Assembly (NCBI GenBank): GCA_022823465.1
Contig: JAJEHX010000034.1
Span: 1-64,000 of the forward strand
Direction: 5' to 3'
DNA length: 64,000 bases
From: Candidatus Latescibacterota bacterium
GTDB taxonomy: Bacteria; JAAXHH01
The notes beneath the pieces were generated by a model. It ran no database searches and had not been told where the DNA came from. It saw nothing but the letters and a program-made list of their open reading frames with translations. Below are positions 1-7,736 of the stretch, piece by piece (within the stretch, counting starts at the first letter, position 1; the number at the start of each line of letters is the position of its first letter). Both the position numbers and the translations under genes were made by a program.

Positions 1-140
1 TAATCCTGGAACTCGGCCAGCCCCTGCTCGGCCAGGACCTTGGTAATCGCCGCCGTCAAGGTCGTCTTGCCGTGGTCCACGTGACCGATCGTCCCGATGT
101 TCACGTGGGTCTTGGTACGCTCGAACTTTTCCTTCGACAT
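1..140 (-). CDS. tuf: Elongation factor Tu, N-terminal fragment (cut by window edge)
   Basis: EF-Tu is the GTPase that carries aminoacyl-tRNA to the ribosome. Only the first 46 or so residues lie in the window. They start [20 protein letters not shown] and contain the G1 P-loop GHVDHGKTT, which is diagnostic of EF-Tu. The ATG is at 138-140, preceded (on the minus strand) by a GGAGAAAG-like ribosome binding site. The gene lies 62 bp downstream of tRNA-Thr(GGU) on the same strand, the arrangement known for tufB in Enterobacteria, so it is probably co-transcribed with the tRNA cluster from the promoter at 720-748. Confidence 0.97.
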   Translation of the reverse strand, partial: MSKEKFERTKTHVNIGTIGHVDHGKTTLTAAITKVLAEQGLAEFQD

Positions 141-202
141 GGAGACTTTCTCCTGAACCAGTTAGGTTAACGAAACGAAGACACCATAAAAGCCGGCGCC
201 AA

Positions 203-275
203 AGCCCTCGGCCGGACTTGAACCGGCGACCTACGCCTTACCATGGCGTTGCTCTACCAACTGAGCTACAAGGGC
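203..275 (-). tRNA. tRNA-Thr (anticodon GGU)
   Basis: On the minus strand the acceptor GCCCTTG (from 275) pairs with CGAGGGC (204-210), the D arm is AGCTCAGTTGGTAGAGC, the anticodon loop is ATGGTAA in a five-pair stem, and the T arm contains GGTTCAAGTCC. The anticodon GGU reads ACC and ACU. No CCA follows the discriminator, so the CCA end must be added after transcription. It is the last tRNA before tuf. Confidence 0.95.
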
Positions 276-361
276 GCTTTCGTTCAAGGTTCAGATAAAC
301 TTTTACCATCCAACGGCCGAAACCTTCAGTTTTTCCGAACCCCGGTCACGGGACTTCATAG

Positions 362-435
362 AGCGGGAAACGGGACTCGAACCCGCGACCCTCAGCTTGG
401 AAGGCTGATGCTCTAGCCAACTGAGCTATTCCCGC
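362..435 (-). tRNA. tRNA-Gly (anticodon UCC)
   Basis: The minus strand gives an acceptor GCGGGAA pairing with TTCCCGC, a D arm AGCTCAGTTGGCTAGAGC, the anticodon loop CTTCCAA and a T arm with GGGTTCGAGTCCC. The anticodon UCC reads GGA and GGG. The 3' CCA is not encoded. It is the third tRNA of the four-gene transcript that runs into tuf. Confidence 0.96.
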
Positions 436-497
436 CGGTCTTCATACTGATACATCTGTCGTTCCAGTCGGTCCATTCGGCCCTCTTCAGAGAAACA

Positions 498-579
498 TGG
501 GGAGGGCAGGATTCGAACCTGCGAAGGCTGAGCCAACGGATTTACAGTCCGTCCCATTTGACCGCTCTGGAACCTCCCC
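498..579 (-). tRNA. tRNA-Tyr (anticodon GUA)
   Basis: This class II tRNA of about 82 nt has acceptor GGGGAGG paired with CCTCCCC, a long variable arm (GTTGGCTCAGCCTTC region) and an anticodon loop CTGTAAA with anticodon GUA. The discriminator is A and no CCA is encoded. The long variable arm is usual for bacterial tRNA-Tyr. Confidence 0.96.
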
Positions 580-591
580 TGGCTGCCAGGA

Positions 592-664
592 AGCCACCAC
601 TCGGATTCGAACCGAGAACCTACTGATTACAAATCAGCCGCTCTGCCATTGGAGCTATGGTGGC
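592..664 (-). tRNA. tRNA-Thr (anticodon UGU)
   Basis: On the minus strand the acceptor GCCACCA pairs with TGGTGGC, the D arm is AGCTCCAATGGCAGAGC, the anticodon loop is TTTGTAA and the T arm has CGGTTCGAATCCG. The anticodon UGU reads ACA and ACG. It is the first gene of the cluster, about 50 nt below the predicted transcription start. Confidence 0.96.
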
Positions 665-719
665 CCATTATAATCAGTACGGATCCACATCTTGAGCAGC
701 TCAAGAACACAGACAGGTA

Positions 720-748
720 AATATAATCAACATCCCTGATTTTGTCAA
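720..748 (-). promoter_or_regulatory. Sigma70-type promoter of the tRNA-tuf operon
   Basis: The minus strand reads TTGACA (743-748), a 17-bp spacer, then TATATT (720-725), close to the sigma70 consensus. Transcription would start near 713 and run through Thr-Tyr-Gly-Thr tRNAs into tuf. An inverted repeat CTTGAG-CAG-CTCAAG lies at 691-705, just below the start site. Its role is unknown. Confidence 0.85.
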
Positions 749-783
749 GGGTGTATGTAAAATAAAATGGAGGCGGGAATGGA

Positions 784-2556
784 TTACCGGCGCAGGCGGA
801 TATGGAGCTCCCGAAGCTGTTTTTCGCTCACCTCGCCCGGCGCGCCCATGAGCAGGTCCTGGGCGTTCTGGTTCAGGGGGAACGCGATGACTTCCCGGAG
901 ATTCGTCTCGTCGGTGAGGAGCATGACGATGCGGTCCACGCCGGGCGCGATGCCGCCGTGGGGCGGCGCGCCGTACTTCAGCGCGCTGATCATGCCGCCG
1001 AATTCCGCGTCGACCTCGGCGGCGGAATAGCCCGCGATTTCGAAGGCCCGGTACATGATGTCCGGACGGTGGTTCCGAATGGCGCCGCTGGACAGTTCCG
1101 TGCCGTTGCAGACGATGTCGTACTGGTAGGCCAGGACTTCGAGGGGCGGCGTGTTCTCGAGGGCTTCCAGGCCCCCCTGGGGCATGGAGAAGGGATTGTG
1201 CGAGAAGATCACCTTGCCCGCTTCCGCGTCGTACTCGTACATGGGGAAATCGACGATCCAGCAGAAACGGTAGGCCTTCGGCTCCCGCAGGGAAAGCAGG
1301 TCGGCGAAGTGCAGCCTGAGCCTGCCCGCCACGTCGCTTGCCCGGTCCTCCGTGTCGGCCACGAAGAACCACGAAGCGTCCGTCTCGGGTTCAATGACGG
1401 ATTTCAGCCGCTCAAGGGTCTGGTCGTCCAGCACGCGGGCGATGGATCCCTTGACGCCATCGTCGGTGAAGGAGACGTACGCCGCGCCGCGCCCCCCGAA
1501 TTCCTCTTTCACGGTCCGGTCCAGGTTGTCGAAGAAACTGCGGGGCCGCGCGGCCACGCCGGCGACGGCGAGAGCCCGAACCACGCCGCCCTTCTCGACG
1601 ATCTGGCGAAAGGCGTTGAATTCCGACGTCCTGAAGGCTTCGGTGACGTCCTCGATCTCCAGGCCGAACCGCAGGTCGGGCTTGTCGGTCCCGTAGCGGA
1701 GCATCGCTTCGCGGTAGGGGATGCGCGGGAAGGGCGCCCCGGTGACCTTCCAGTCGCTGAATTCCGTGAAGAGCCCGTAAAACAGGGACTCCAGCGCGTC
1801 GAATACGTCATCCTGCTCCACGAAGGACATCTCCACGTCCAACTGGTAGAATTCGCCCGGCGACCGGTCGGCCCGGGCATCCTCGTCCCGAAAGCACGGG
1901 GCGATCTGGAAGTACCGGTCGAACCCCGAGATCATCAGAAGCTGCTTGAACTGCTGGGGCGCCTGGGGGAGGGCGTAGAACCTGCCGGGATGCACGCGGC
2001 TCGGGACCAGGTAGTCGCGGGCTCCCTCGGGCGAACTGCTGGTGAGGATGGGCGTGTTGAATTCGTTGAACCCCATTTCCGTCATGCGGCGCCGGATGCT
2101 CGCGATGATGCGCGAACGCATGACGATGTTCTGGTGCAGCCGCTGCCTGCGCAGGTCGAGCATGCGGTACGTCAGCCGGGTGGCTTCGGGATACTCCCGC
2201 TCGTCGGCGACGGACAGGGGCAGGGGATCCGCCGCGCTGAGCACCGTCATCGAGTCGGCCTTCACTTCGATGTGACCGGTGGGCAGGTTGGAGTTGATGG
2301 CATCTTCCGCCCGCAGGATCACCTCGCCGGTAAAGGTGGCGACAGTCTCCGCCCGCAGGTCTCCCGCCTCCTCGTGGAATCCGCTTTCCGGCGTGACGAC
2401 GACCTGGGAGATTCCGTAGTGGTCTCTCAGGTCGATGAAGAGCAGGCCGCCGTGGTCCCGCTTCCGGTGTACCCAGCCGGCAAGCCTCACCGGCGTTCCT
2501 TCGTCGCTCTGCCGCAATTCGCCGCAGGTGTGTGTCCTGTACGGGTGGTCTTTCAT
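784..2556 (-). CDS. aspS: Aspartyl-tRNA synthetase, bacterial type, probably non-discriminating
   Basis: This class II synthetase (590 aa, normal for bacterial AspRS) charges tRNA with aspartate. The N-terminal OB-fold anticodon-binding domain (about 1-110) begins RTHTCGELR and contains [11 protein letters not shown]. Class II motif 2 (FRDED, about residue 220) and motif 3 (GVDRIVMLL, about 540) flank an inserted GAD domain. His35 in RKRDHGG matches the residue that, as I recall, marks the non-discriminating enzyme of Pseudomonas aeruginosa, whereas E. coli has Leu there. This suggests that it also charges tRNA-Asn for GatCAB. The gene lies 116 bp below the isomerase gene, separated by degenerate repeats, and is preceded by GGGAGGAAGG. 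Confidence 0.96.
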   Translation of the reverse strand: MKDHPYRTHTCGELRQSDEGTPVRLAGWVHRKRDHGGLLFIDLRDHYGISQVVVTPESGFHEEAGDLRAETVATFTGEVILRAEDAINSNLPTGHIEVKADSMTVLSAADPLPLSVADEREYPEATRLTYRMLDLRRQRLHQNIVMRSRIIASIRRRMTEMGFNEFNTPILTSSSPEGARDYLVPSRVHPGRFYALPQAPQQFKQLLMISGFDRYFQIAPCFRDEDARADRSPGEFYQLDVEMSFVEQDDVFDALESLFYGLFTEFSDWKVTGAPFPRIPYREAMLRYGTDKPDLRFGLEIEDVTEAFRTSEFNAFRQIVEKGGVVRALAVAGVAARPRSFFDNLDRTVKEEFGGRGAAYVSFTDDGVKGSIARVLDDQTLERLKSVIEPETDASWFFVADTEDRASDVAGRLRLHFADLLSLREPKAYRFCWIVDFPMYEYDAEAGKVIFSHNPFSMPQGGLEALENTPPLEVLAYQYDIVCNGTELSSGAIRNHRPDIMYRAFEIAGYSAAEVDAEFGGMISALKYGAPPHGGIAPGVDRIVMLLTDETNLREVIAFPLNQNAQDLLMGAPGEVSEKQLRELHIRLRR

Positions 2557-2581
2557 CTGAGGAGCCTTCCTCCCTGTCCAG

Positions 2582-2684
2582 TTGAACCTCTATCCGGGTC
2601 GAACGCTACCCGGATCGAATCTTTCACGGATCGAACTGCTATACGGTCTGAACCTTTACGCGGGTCGTTTCTCTACGCGGATCG
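2582..2684. repeat. Degenerate tandem repeat, about six units of 16-18 bp
   Basis: Between the isomerase and aspS genes the minus strand carries successive units of the form CGSGTAGxxTTCGAYC with drift. The first unit contains the TAG stop codon of the isomerase gene (2673-2675). The repeat fills almost the whole spacer upstream of the aspS ribosome binding site. Confidence 0.7.
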
Positions 2685-3557
2685 ATCCACGCCCAGTTCG
2701 GCCAGGAGGTCCAGCGTGTTTTGCATGCAAATCCTGGAGGCCGCCTCCCCCGCCTCCGAAAACTGTTTGCCCCCGGGCCGGTCGATCAGCGTCTGCTCGA
2801 TCTGCTCCGGTCCGATACGCCAGTGGGTCTCGAGGGACAGGCAGCCGGAATACCCCTGTTCGATCAGGTCGGCGAACTGTCCCCGGTAGTCGATCTCGCC
2901 TTCGCACATGGGCACGTTGCCGTCTTCCCCGGCCGTCCCCCTGATCCCGTCCTTGAAGTGCATGTGGCACATGTCCGACCGGATATGATCGTATCCGTCC
3001 GGGTAAGGCGTCTGCCCGCCGTCGGCGAACAATTCGTTGCAGGGATCCCAGAGGGGCTTGACGACCGGCGTATCCAGGGCGTCGACCAGGCGCCGCGTCT
3101 CCGCGCCGGTGCCGATCAGGGTGGACGCTTCGTTTTCCAGTCCCAGCACGACGCCCTCGCCTTCGGCGATCCGGACGGGTTCCGCGTATCGTTCGACAAT
3201 CCGGTCCCGGTACCGCTCGAGGGGATCCTGCTTCCAGAATGCGAAGACGCGGACCAGTGGCGTGTCTAACCCGTGGGCGACCCGGATGCACCTTCGGAGG
3301 ATATCGAGGTGTTCCCGGCAGGTGGCGTCGTCTTCTATGTCGCACTTGTAGAACGGCGCGGCCACGCCGACGACCGACAGTCCGGCCTCGCCGGTCCGGT
3401 CCCGGATCCGCGCGATCTCGTCGTCGCTGAGATCCTGGGGCGGCTTGTCCCAGATCGATCTGATCTCGATCCCGTCCAGGTTGAAACTCCGGGCGAATGC
3501 GATGACCGTATCCAGGTCCTGGGATACCTCGTCAGTTATAACGGCGATCGTGAACAT
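2673..3557 (-). CDS. Sugar phosphate isomerase/epimerase family protein (xylose isomerase-like TIM barrel)
   Basis: This 294-aa protein has the AP endonuclease 2/xylose isomerase-like TIM-barrel pattern. It starts MFTIAVITDEVSQDLDTVI, has GLENEAST in the middle, a metal-site-like segment CHMHFKDG (about 195) and LSLETHW near the end. Family members isomerise or epimerise sugars or inositol derivatives using a divalent metal. The substrate cannot be read from the sequence. The gene lies 46 bp after the phosphatase gene and has an AAAGGAGAA ribosome binding site. Its neighbours (phosphatase, tmk, aspS) give no pathway clue. Confidence 0.8.
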   Translation of the reverse strand: MFTIAVITDEVSQDLDTVIAFARSFNLDGIEIRSIWDKPPQDLSDDEIARIRDRTGEAGLSVVGVAAPFYKCDIEDDATCREHLDILRRCIRVAHGLDTPLVRVFAFWKQDPLERYRDRIVERYAEPVRIAEGEGVVLGLENEASTLIGTGAETRRLVDALDTPVVKPLWDPCNELFADGGQTPYPDGYDHIRSDMCHMHFKDGIRGTAGEDGNVPMCEGEIDYRGQFADLIEQGYSGCLSLETHWRIGPEQIEQTLIDRPGGKQFSEAGEAASRICMQNTLDLLAELGVDRSA

Positions 3558-3575
3558 GTAGCCTGCGTTCTCCTT

Positions 3576-3607
3576 TACGCTTTGTATCTAGTACGCTTTG
3601 TATCTAG
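3576..3607. repeat. 16-bp direct repeat spanning a stop codon, two copies
   Basis: On the minus strand CTAGATACAAAGCGTA occurs twice in perfect tandem. The first copy includes the TAG stop codon of the phosphatase gene, and the second lies just before the ribosome binding site of the isomerase gene. Confidence 0.85.
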
Positions 3608-4116
3608 GCTTCGTGTCCGGCCATGGATTCGGCGAAACGAAAGATCGACGATTCCTGCTCTAAAGTCTCAACCGATCCCGGACGGATGTTGCGGATTTCT
3701 TCAATGGCGGCTTCCGGCGAGGCTCCCCGCCAGACGAGATACCCGGCCAATACGGTCCCCGTCCGGCCGATCCCCGCCATGCAGTGCACGACCACGCCGC
3801 CCGCTTCAATATGTTCATCTATATAAAGGACGGCCCGGCGAATCTGCTCCGGCGAGGGCGCGGTCATGTCTTCCACCGGGAGATGCAGGCGCCGGAACCC
3901 GCAGTGGTCGAGCGTCTCCTCGTGCAGCGGATCACGCGTCAGGGAAACCACGGCGTTCACGCCCAGCGCCTTCAGGCTCGTCAGGTCCCGTTCCAGGGCC
4001 TGGTCCGTCTTACTTCCGCCGCGGGGACTCCAGGCGCTCGTGGGCAGGGCCATGCCGGCCAGACGCCGGGGAATGATCCAGGTGAAGTTTCTCAGCATCC
4101 GTTGCTCCGGGTTCAC
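3604..4116 (-). CDS. Dual-specificity / tyrosine phosphatase family protein
   Basis: This 170-aa protein has the cysteine phosphatase signature HCMAGIGRTG, with nucleophile Cys112 and Arg118 of the CX5R loop. A candidate general acid Asp83 lies in VEDMTAP, as in compact dual-specificity phosphatases. It has no signal peptide. Substrates may be phosphoproteins, phosphoinositides or nucleotides and cannot be decided here. Its ATG overlaps the stop codon of the small upstream protein by 4 bp, so the two are translationally coupled. Confidence 0.85.
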   Translation of the reverse strand: MNPEQRMLRNFTWIIPRRLAGMALPTSAWSPRGGSKTDQALERDLTSLKALGVNAVVSLTRDPLHEETLDHCGFRRLHLPVEDMTAPSPEQIRRAVLYIDEHIEAGGVVVHCMAGIGRTGTVLAGYLVWRGASPEAAIEEIRNIRPGSVETLEQESSIFRFAESMAGHEA

Positions 4117-4316
4117 TTTTCCGGTATGTCTTCGAACCGCCCGTCCACGATGTTCTTCGGATCGATGGTCGTTCTGGGCTTCTCGGCTGCCCTGGGTCTC
4201 GGTTCGGGAGCCGGCCGGGGTGGACGGGTGATCGCGGAGGCCAGGAAACGAAGGGCCTGCTGGATCAGGATACCGGCCACGAATCTCATCACGAACCGCA
4301 GGATGTATGTGAGCAT
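4113..4316 (-). CDS. Small membrane-anchored protein of unknown function
   Basis: This 67-aa protein begins with a hydrophobic stretch (about residues 1-28, MLTYILRFVMRFVAGIL) followed by a Pro/Arg-rich linker and an acidic tail ending VDGRFEDIPEK. It looks like a single-pass membrane anchor with a short cytoplasmic tail. I do not recognise a family with confidence, though the layout resembles small DUF4834-like proteins. It starts 4 bp below the tmk stop and its own stop overlaps the phosphatase start, so it sits inside a coupled operon and is probably real. Confidence 0.65.
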   Translation of the reverse strand: MLTYILRFVMRFVAGILIQQALRFLASAITRPPRPAPEPRPRAAEKPRTTIDPKNIVDGRFEDIPEK

Positions 4317-4320
4317 GGTG

Positions 4321-4983
4321 CTATCCGCCGCAGTAAGTCTGCATTACCACTTCGACGTGCGCGCGCACTTCCTGCTGTACCTCGTCAGGCGTGCGTGCGC
4401 CGTCTATGATTTCTATCCGGTCCTTGACTTTCCTTCGCCGCGCCAGTTCCAGGTAATTTTCGCGAATGGCGCGCAGCGTCTCCAGTTCCTCGAACAGCTC
4501 GGTATCCGCACGAGCCTGGCGTATGCGTTCCATGCAGACTTCGGCGGGCGCGTCGATCAGCAGGGTGAGATGGGGGTTTATCGCCCTGGCGTTGATCGAC
4601 TCGATCCAGTTCAGCTCGCCGGGCATCTCCCGCCACTGGTACGCGAAGGATGAGAGAAAGTACCGGTCGCACAGCACGGGGGTTCCCCGTTGAATGTGGG
4701 ATTCGATTTCGGTCTTTACGTGGTCGATCCGGTCGGCTGCGAACAACAGGGCGTGGCAGATGCCGTCGAGTTCGATCCGTCGCTGCAGGGCTTCCTTCAA
4801 CAGCCTGCCTATGGGGCGGTTCGTGGGTTCGCCCGTGGTATGCACGGGGCGGCCGAAGCGCGCTGCCATCCAATGACAAAGTTGTTCCAGCTGGGTCGTC
4901 TTGCCCGCTCCGTCTATCCCTTCGATCACGATGAATGGCGCGGCGGCGTCCACGGCATCGCCACGGACCTCCTTCCCCTTCAT
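4321..4983 (-). CDS. tmk: Thymidylate kinase
   Basis: It phosphorylates dTMP to dTDP. The P-loop EGIDGAGKTTQ is near residue 22, followed by the DR(Y/F)-type motif CDRYFLSSFAYQW and a LID region with the Arg-rich segment RIRQARADTELFE. I chose the ATG at 4983 (220 aa, MKGKEVRGDA) because it overlaps the stop of the upstream DUF624 gene as ATGA. An in-frame ATG at 5016 would add 11 residues and make a 37-bp overlap. The length is normal for Tmk. Confidence 0.95.
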   Translation of the reverse strand: MKGKEVRGDAVDAAAPFIVIEGIDGAGKTTQLEQLCHWMAARFGRPVHTTGEPTNRPIGRLLKEALQRRIELDGICHALLFAADRIDHVKTEIESHIQRGTPVLCDRYFLSSFAYQWREMPGELNWIESINARAINPHLTLLIDAPAEVCMERIRQARADTELFEELETLRAIRENYLELARRRKVKDRIEIIDGARTPDEVQQEVRAHVEVVMQTYCGG

Positions 4984-5660
4984 GAATACCCCCATGGCCG
5001 GAGCAGGTCCCGCCATCCCCGCGCTTCTTCCAGTACGTTCTCGTTCGTCGAATCATACCGTTTCAGCATCTCCCTCAATCCGGTGCTGAACAATACGCCG
5101 ACGGCCCCGATGCCCAGGAAGAGCAGACCGACGCCGCTGGCCAGGCTGAAGGCCATGGCAAGGGAACCGTAGAACAACAGCATGGCGGCGTGCCGCGGGT
5201 TGTCCACTACCAGGAATACGCCCGAGCGGATGACCTGTCTGACGGGGGCCTTGTCCCGCTGCATGAGCGGCAGGACGTAAACGGCCGTCATGCAGACGAA
5301 AACGATCAGCCACATCATCACGCCGCCCAGGACCGCGCCGACCCAGGGCCACGCGTCCATGAGCCGCACGTAGAAAAGCACATTGGCCGCAAGGAGCAAG
5401 AGCACGCCCGCATACAGTCCGCAGATACAATAACTCCGGCCGAGGTCCTTTCGGGTGTGGGCGAAGAAATCCCGTATGCCCGTTTCCTCGTAAGCCGCGA
5501 TCCGTCCGGTTACGCGGAAAAGTCCGGCGAAGGCGAGCGGAAGGGTAACCAGCGGCAGGGCGAACAACAGCCACAGGATGTTGATCACGATCAGCGTTCC
5601 CAGGTAATCATAGGTATTCCAGAACCATTTCCTGAACAGCCCGGGTTCCTTGTCCGACAT
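4980..5660 (-). CDS. DUF624 (YesL-like) integral membrane protein
   Basis: This 226-aa protein has four or five hydrophobic segments (about 18-45, 75-95, 105-130, 155-190). The start, with FRKWFWNTYDYLGTLIVINI, is typical of the DUF624/YesL family. YesL lies near rhamnogalacturonan transport genes in Bacillus, but the biochemical role of the family is unknown. It is the first gene of the run DUF624-tmk-small protein-phosphatase. The 45-bp repeat lies about 55 bp upstream. Confidence 0.8.
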   Translation of the reverse strand: MSDKEPGLFRKWFWNTYDYLGTLIVINILWLLFALPLVTLPLAFAGLFRVTGRIAAYEETGIRDFFAHTRKDLGRSYCICGLYAGVLLLLAANVLFYVRLMDAWPWVGAVLGGVMMWLIVFVCMTAVYVLPLMQRDKAPVRQVIRSGVFLVVDNPRHAAMLLFYGSLAMAFSLASGVGLLFLGIGAVGVLFSTGLREMLKRYDSTNENVLEEARGWRDLLRPWGYS

Positions 5661-5715
5661 ATGCGGGGTACCCTGTCACACGTCTTTCGGCCGGCCGCCG
5701 CGGCTTGCAGAACCG

Positions 5716-5836
5716 GAATCCACAGGCCGGCCCGGCCGAGCGCCGTGGTTCGCGAAGCCCGATTCCAAAGGCCGACCCGGTCGAGTGCTTTAGTTCGCGA
5801 AGCCCGATTCCACAGGCCGGCTCGGTCTGCTCGACA
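5716..5836. repeat. 45-bp tandem repeat, about 2.7 copies
   Basis: Units begin at 5716, 5761 and 5806, each starting GAATCC or GATTCC followed by a CAGGCCGGC-like segment and, in the first two, GTTCGCGAAGCCC. The third is partial. The repeat lies between the divergent DUF624 gene and the trp promoter, in what would be the 5' leader of the DUF624 transcript. The rest of 5661-5897 shows nothing else recognisable. Confidence 0.85.
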
Positions 5837-5897
5837 ACGCCTGCATGGTACAGGCTCACCCCTGAAATCGCAACTGTTTTCTTGGTGAGAAAAAACC

Positions 5898-5926
5898 TTG
5901 ACTTTACCGCCGGCCCGCGCTATAAT
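5898..5926 (+). promoter_or_regulatory. Sigma70-type promoter of the trp-aro-tyr-phe supraoperon
   Basis: TTGACT at 5898-5903, a 17-bp spacer and a perfect TATAAT at 5921-5926. Transcription would start near 5933, about 48 nt before the trp leader peptide. A short palindrome TTGCGCAA at 5926-5933 overlaps the predicted start site and could be part of an operator, but no known repressor site is recognised. Confidence 0.88.
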
Positions 5927-5980
5927 TGCGCAATTCAGATCAGGAAGTCGAACCGGTTTCACAGCAGACAATGGACTGAA

Positions 5981-6100
5981 ATGACAGCCGTCAACTCCTC
6001 CCGGTCATCGCGATTCCACTATTGGCGGAAGCAGAGCGATCTGTTTACCTGGTGGCCTTTTTATGGGACGAGGCGGCATGTCATGCGAAGCGGCGCCTGA
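5981..6100 (+). CDS. trpL: trp operon leader peptide with tandem Trp codons
   Basis: A 39-codon frame runs from ATG 5981 to TGA 6098-6100. It contains Trp codons at 15, 24 and 25, the last two as TGG-TGG in FTWWPF. It lies between the promoter (5898-5926) and an intrinsic terminator (6133-6170) upstream of trpE, the standard layout of ribosome-mediated trp attenuation. The ribosome binding site is weak (GGACTGA just before the ATG). No other in-frame start lies between the predicted transcription start and this ATG. The peptide is longer than the 14 residues of E. coli TrpL. Confidence 0.8.
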   Translation: MTAVNSSRSSRFHYWRKQSDLFTWWPFYGTRRHVMRSGA

Positions 6101-6132
6101 TTGAAGTAGATTCATCCTTCGTTGATCTGACC

Positions 6133-6170
6133 GGCCTCTACCCTTACAAGGTAGCGGCCTTTTTTGTTTT
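6133..6170 (+). terminator. Intrinsic terminator acting as trp attenuator
   Basis: GGCCTCTACC (6133-6142) pairs with GGTAGCGGCC (6150-6159) with one mismatch and a 7-nt loop, followed directly by a T tract. It ends about 78 bp before trpE. The sequence GAGGC at 6070-6074, just after the tandem Trp codons, can pair with GCCTC at 6134-6138. That would break the terminator stem and serve as an antiterminator core. Confidence 0.85.
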
Positions 6171-6248
6171 ATACGGACAGGATCACGGCAGGCCGCTCGA
6201 AGTAGAGGATATCCAAGGGTTCTTGTCACCACGTAAAGGTCTGTAACC

Positions 6249-7736
6249 ATGTACAGGACATCCTACGACACCTTTCTGGAATACAACGGCAAACCCGACT
6301 TCCCCCTGGTGCCCATCTGGCACGAACGCGACCTGACGGATGAAACGCCCGAAGACACCTACCACAGGATCAGCGCGGGATACCGTTACGCCTTCCTGCT
6401 GGAGAGCATGGAGGGCGATCAGAAAACGGCGCGGTATTCATTCGTGGGCGCGGACCCCTTCGAGCGTATCGTCGGAACGAAACAGGGGATCAACCGGATT
6501 AACGACCGGGGCGTGCTGACGCTGGAGGGCAACCCCATCGAGCTGATGCGGGAGATCATGAAGGAATACCGGACCCCGGTGCTCGAACACCTGCCCCGGT
6601 TCACGGGAGGCGCGGTCGGTTATTTCGGGTATGACGTCGTCCGGCACTTCGAGGATATCCCCGACGAGAATCCGGATGACCTGGCGATGCCCGACCTGCA
6701 TTTCATCGTGGCGGGGAAGATCGTGGTATTCGACCACGCGCGAAAACGCATGTACGTGATCGTCAACATGCTGTCCAATACCACCGATCCGGAGTCCGCC
6801 TACGAGCAGGGCATGACCCAGGTGGACGACATGCTGAAGCGGATCGACCAGCCGCCGCCTTCCGACTTCTCATTCGAAGAAGGCCCGTCTTCCGGATGTG
6901 ACCGCGCCGTGTCGTCCAACATGACGCGGGCGGATTTCGAGGACACGGTGCGGACGGCCAAGGAGTACATCGCGGCGGGCGACATCTTCCAGGTGGTGCT
7001 TTCCCAGCGGTTCAGCATGGCAATCGATCGGGACCCCTTCGACGTGTACCGGGCCCTCGCCAGGCTGAATCCATCGCCCTATCTCTTCTACCTGCGGCTG
7101 GACGACGTGCATATCGTGGGTTCCTCGCCCGAGACGATGGTGCTCGCGGAAAACCGGAGAGTGACGGTACGGCCCCTTGCCGGGACGTGCCGGCGGGGTA
7201 CGGACGAAGCGGAAGACCGGCTGTTGATCGAAGAGATGCTAAACGATCCGAAGGAGCGCGCGGAACACGTGATGCTGGTGGACCTGGGCCGGAACGATAT
7301 CGGCCGCATCTGCGAGTACGGCACGGTTCGAACGACGGAACTGATGGGGATAGAGCGGTATTCCCACGTGAGCCACATCGTCTCGAACGTGGAGGGGCGC
7401 CTCAGGGAAGGCGTTGACGGCTTCGACGTGCTGGAGGCGACCTTCCCCGCCGGGACCCTTTCCGGCGCGCCGAAGATACGGGCCATGGAGATCATAGATG
7501 AACAGGAGACCGCGCGGCGGGGCGTGTACGGCGGCGCATTGGGTTATTTCGGCTTCTCTGACAACCTCGATCTGTGCATCACCATACGGACGATGGTCAT
7601 AAAGGACGGCCAGGCCTATATCCAGGCGGGCGCCGGCATCGTCGCGGACTCGGACCCCGGCAAAGAGTACGAAGAATGCCGGAAGAAGGCCGAGGCGCTG
7701 CTCCGGGCCCTGAAGGAAGCCGAGGTGGTATCGTGA
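6249..7736 (+). CDS. trpE: Anthranilate synthase component I
   Basis: This 495-aa enzyme converts chorismate to anthranilate together with TrpG. The N-terminal domain carries LLES (residues 50-53), the motif associated with tryptophan feedback inhibition. The C-terminal chorismate-binding domain shows [27 protein letters not shown] and [12 protein letters not shown]. The ribosome binding site is AAAGG upstream of ATG 6249. It is the first structural gene of the supraoperon, behind the attenuator, and its stop overlaps the GTG start of trpG. Confidence 0.97.
   Translation: MYRTSYDTFLEYNGKPDFPLVPIWHERDLTDETPEDTYHRISAGYRYAFLLESMEGDQKTARYSFVGADPFERIVGTKQGINRINDRGVLTLEGNPIELMREIMKEYRTPVLEHLPRFTGGAVGYFGYDVVRHFEDIPDENPDDLAMPDLHFIVAGKIVVFDHARKRMYVIVNMLSNTTDPESAYEQGMTQVDDMLKRIDQPPPSDFSFEEGPSSGCDRAVSSNMTRADFEDTVRTAKEYIAAGDIFQVVLSQRFSMAIDRDPFDVYRALARLNPSPYLFYLRLDDVHIVGSSPETMVLAENRRVTVRPLAGTCRRGTDEAEDRLLIEEMLNDPKERAEHVMLVDLGRNDIGRICEYGTVRTTELMGIERYSHVSHIVSNVEGRLREGVDGFDVLEATFPAGTLSGAPKIRAMEIIDEQETARRGVYGGALGYFGFSDNLDLCITIRTMVIKDGQAYIQAGAGIVADSDPGKEYEECRKKAEALLRALKEAEVVS

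Noticed and set aside
802-2889. Long plus-strand open frame of 695 codons
   Set aside because: It is antisense to aspS and the isomerase gene; its translation has no recognisable motif and its length follows from high GC.
6045-6170. T-box riboswitch upstream of trpE
   Set aside because: No T-box consensus (AGGGTGGNACC type) or specifier loop is seen; the Trp-codon leader frame explains the structure better.
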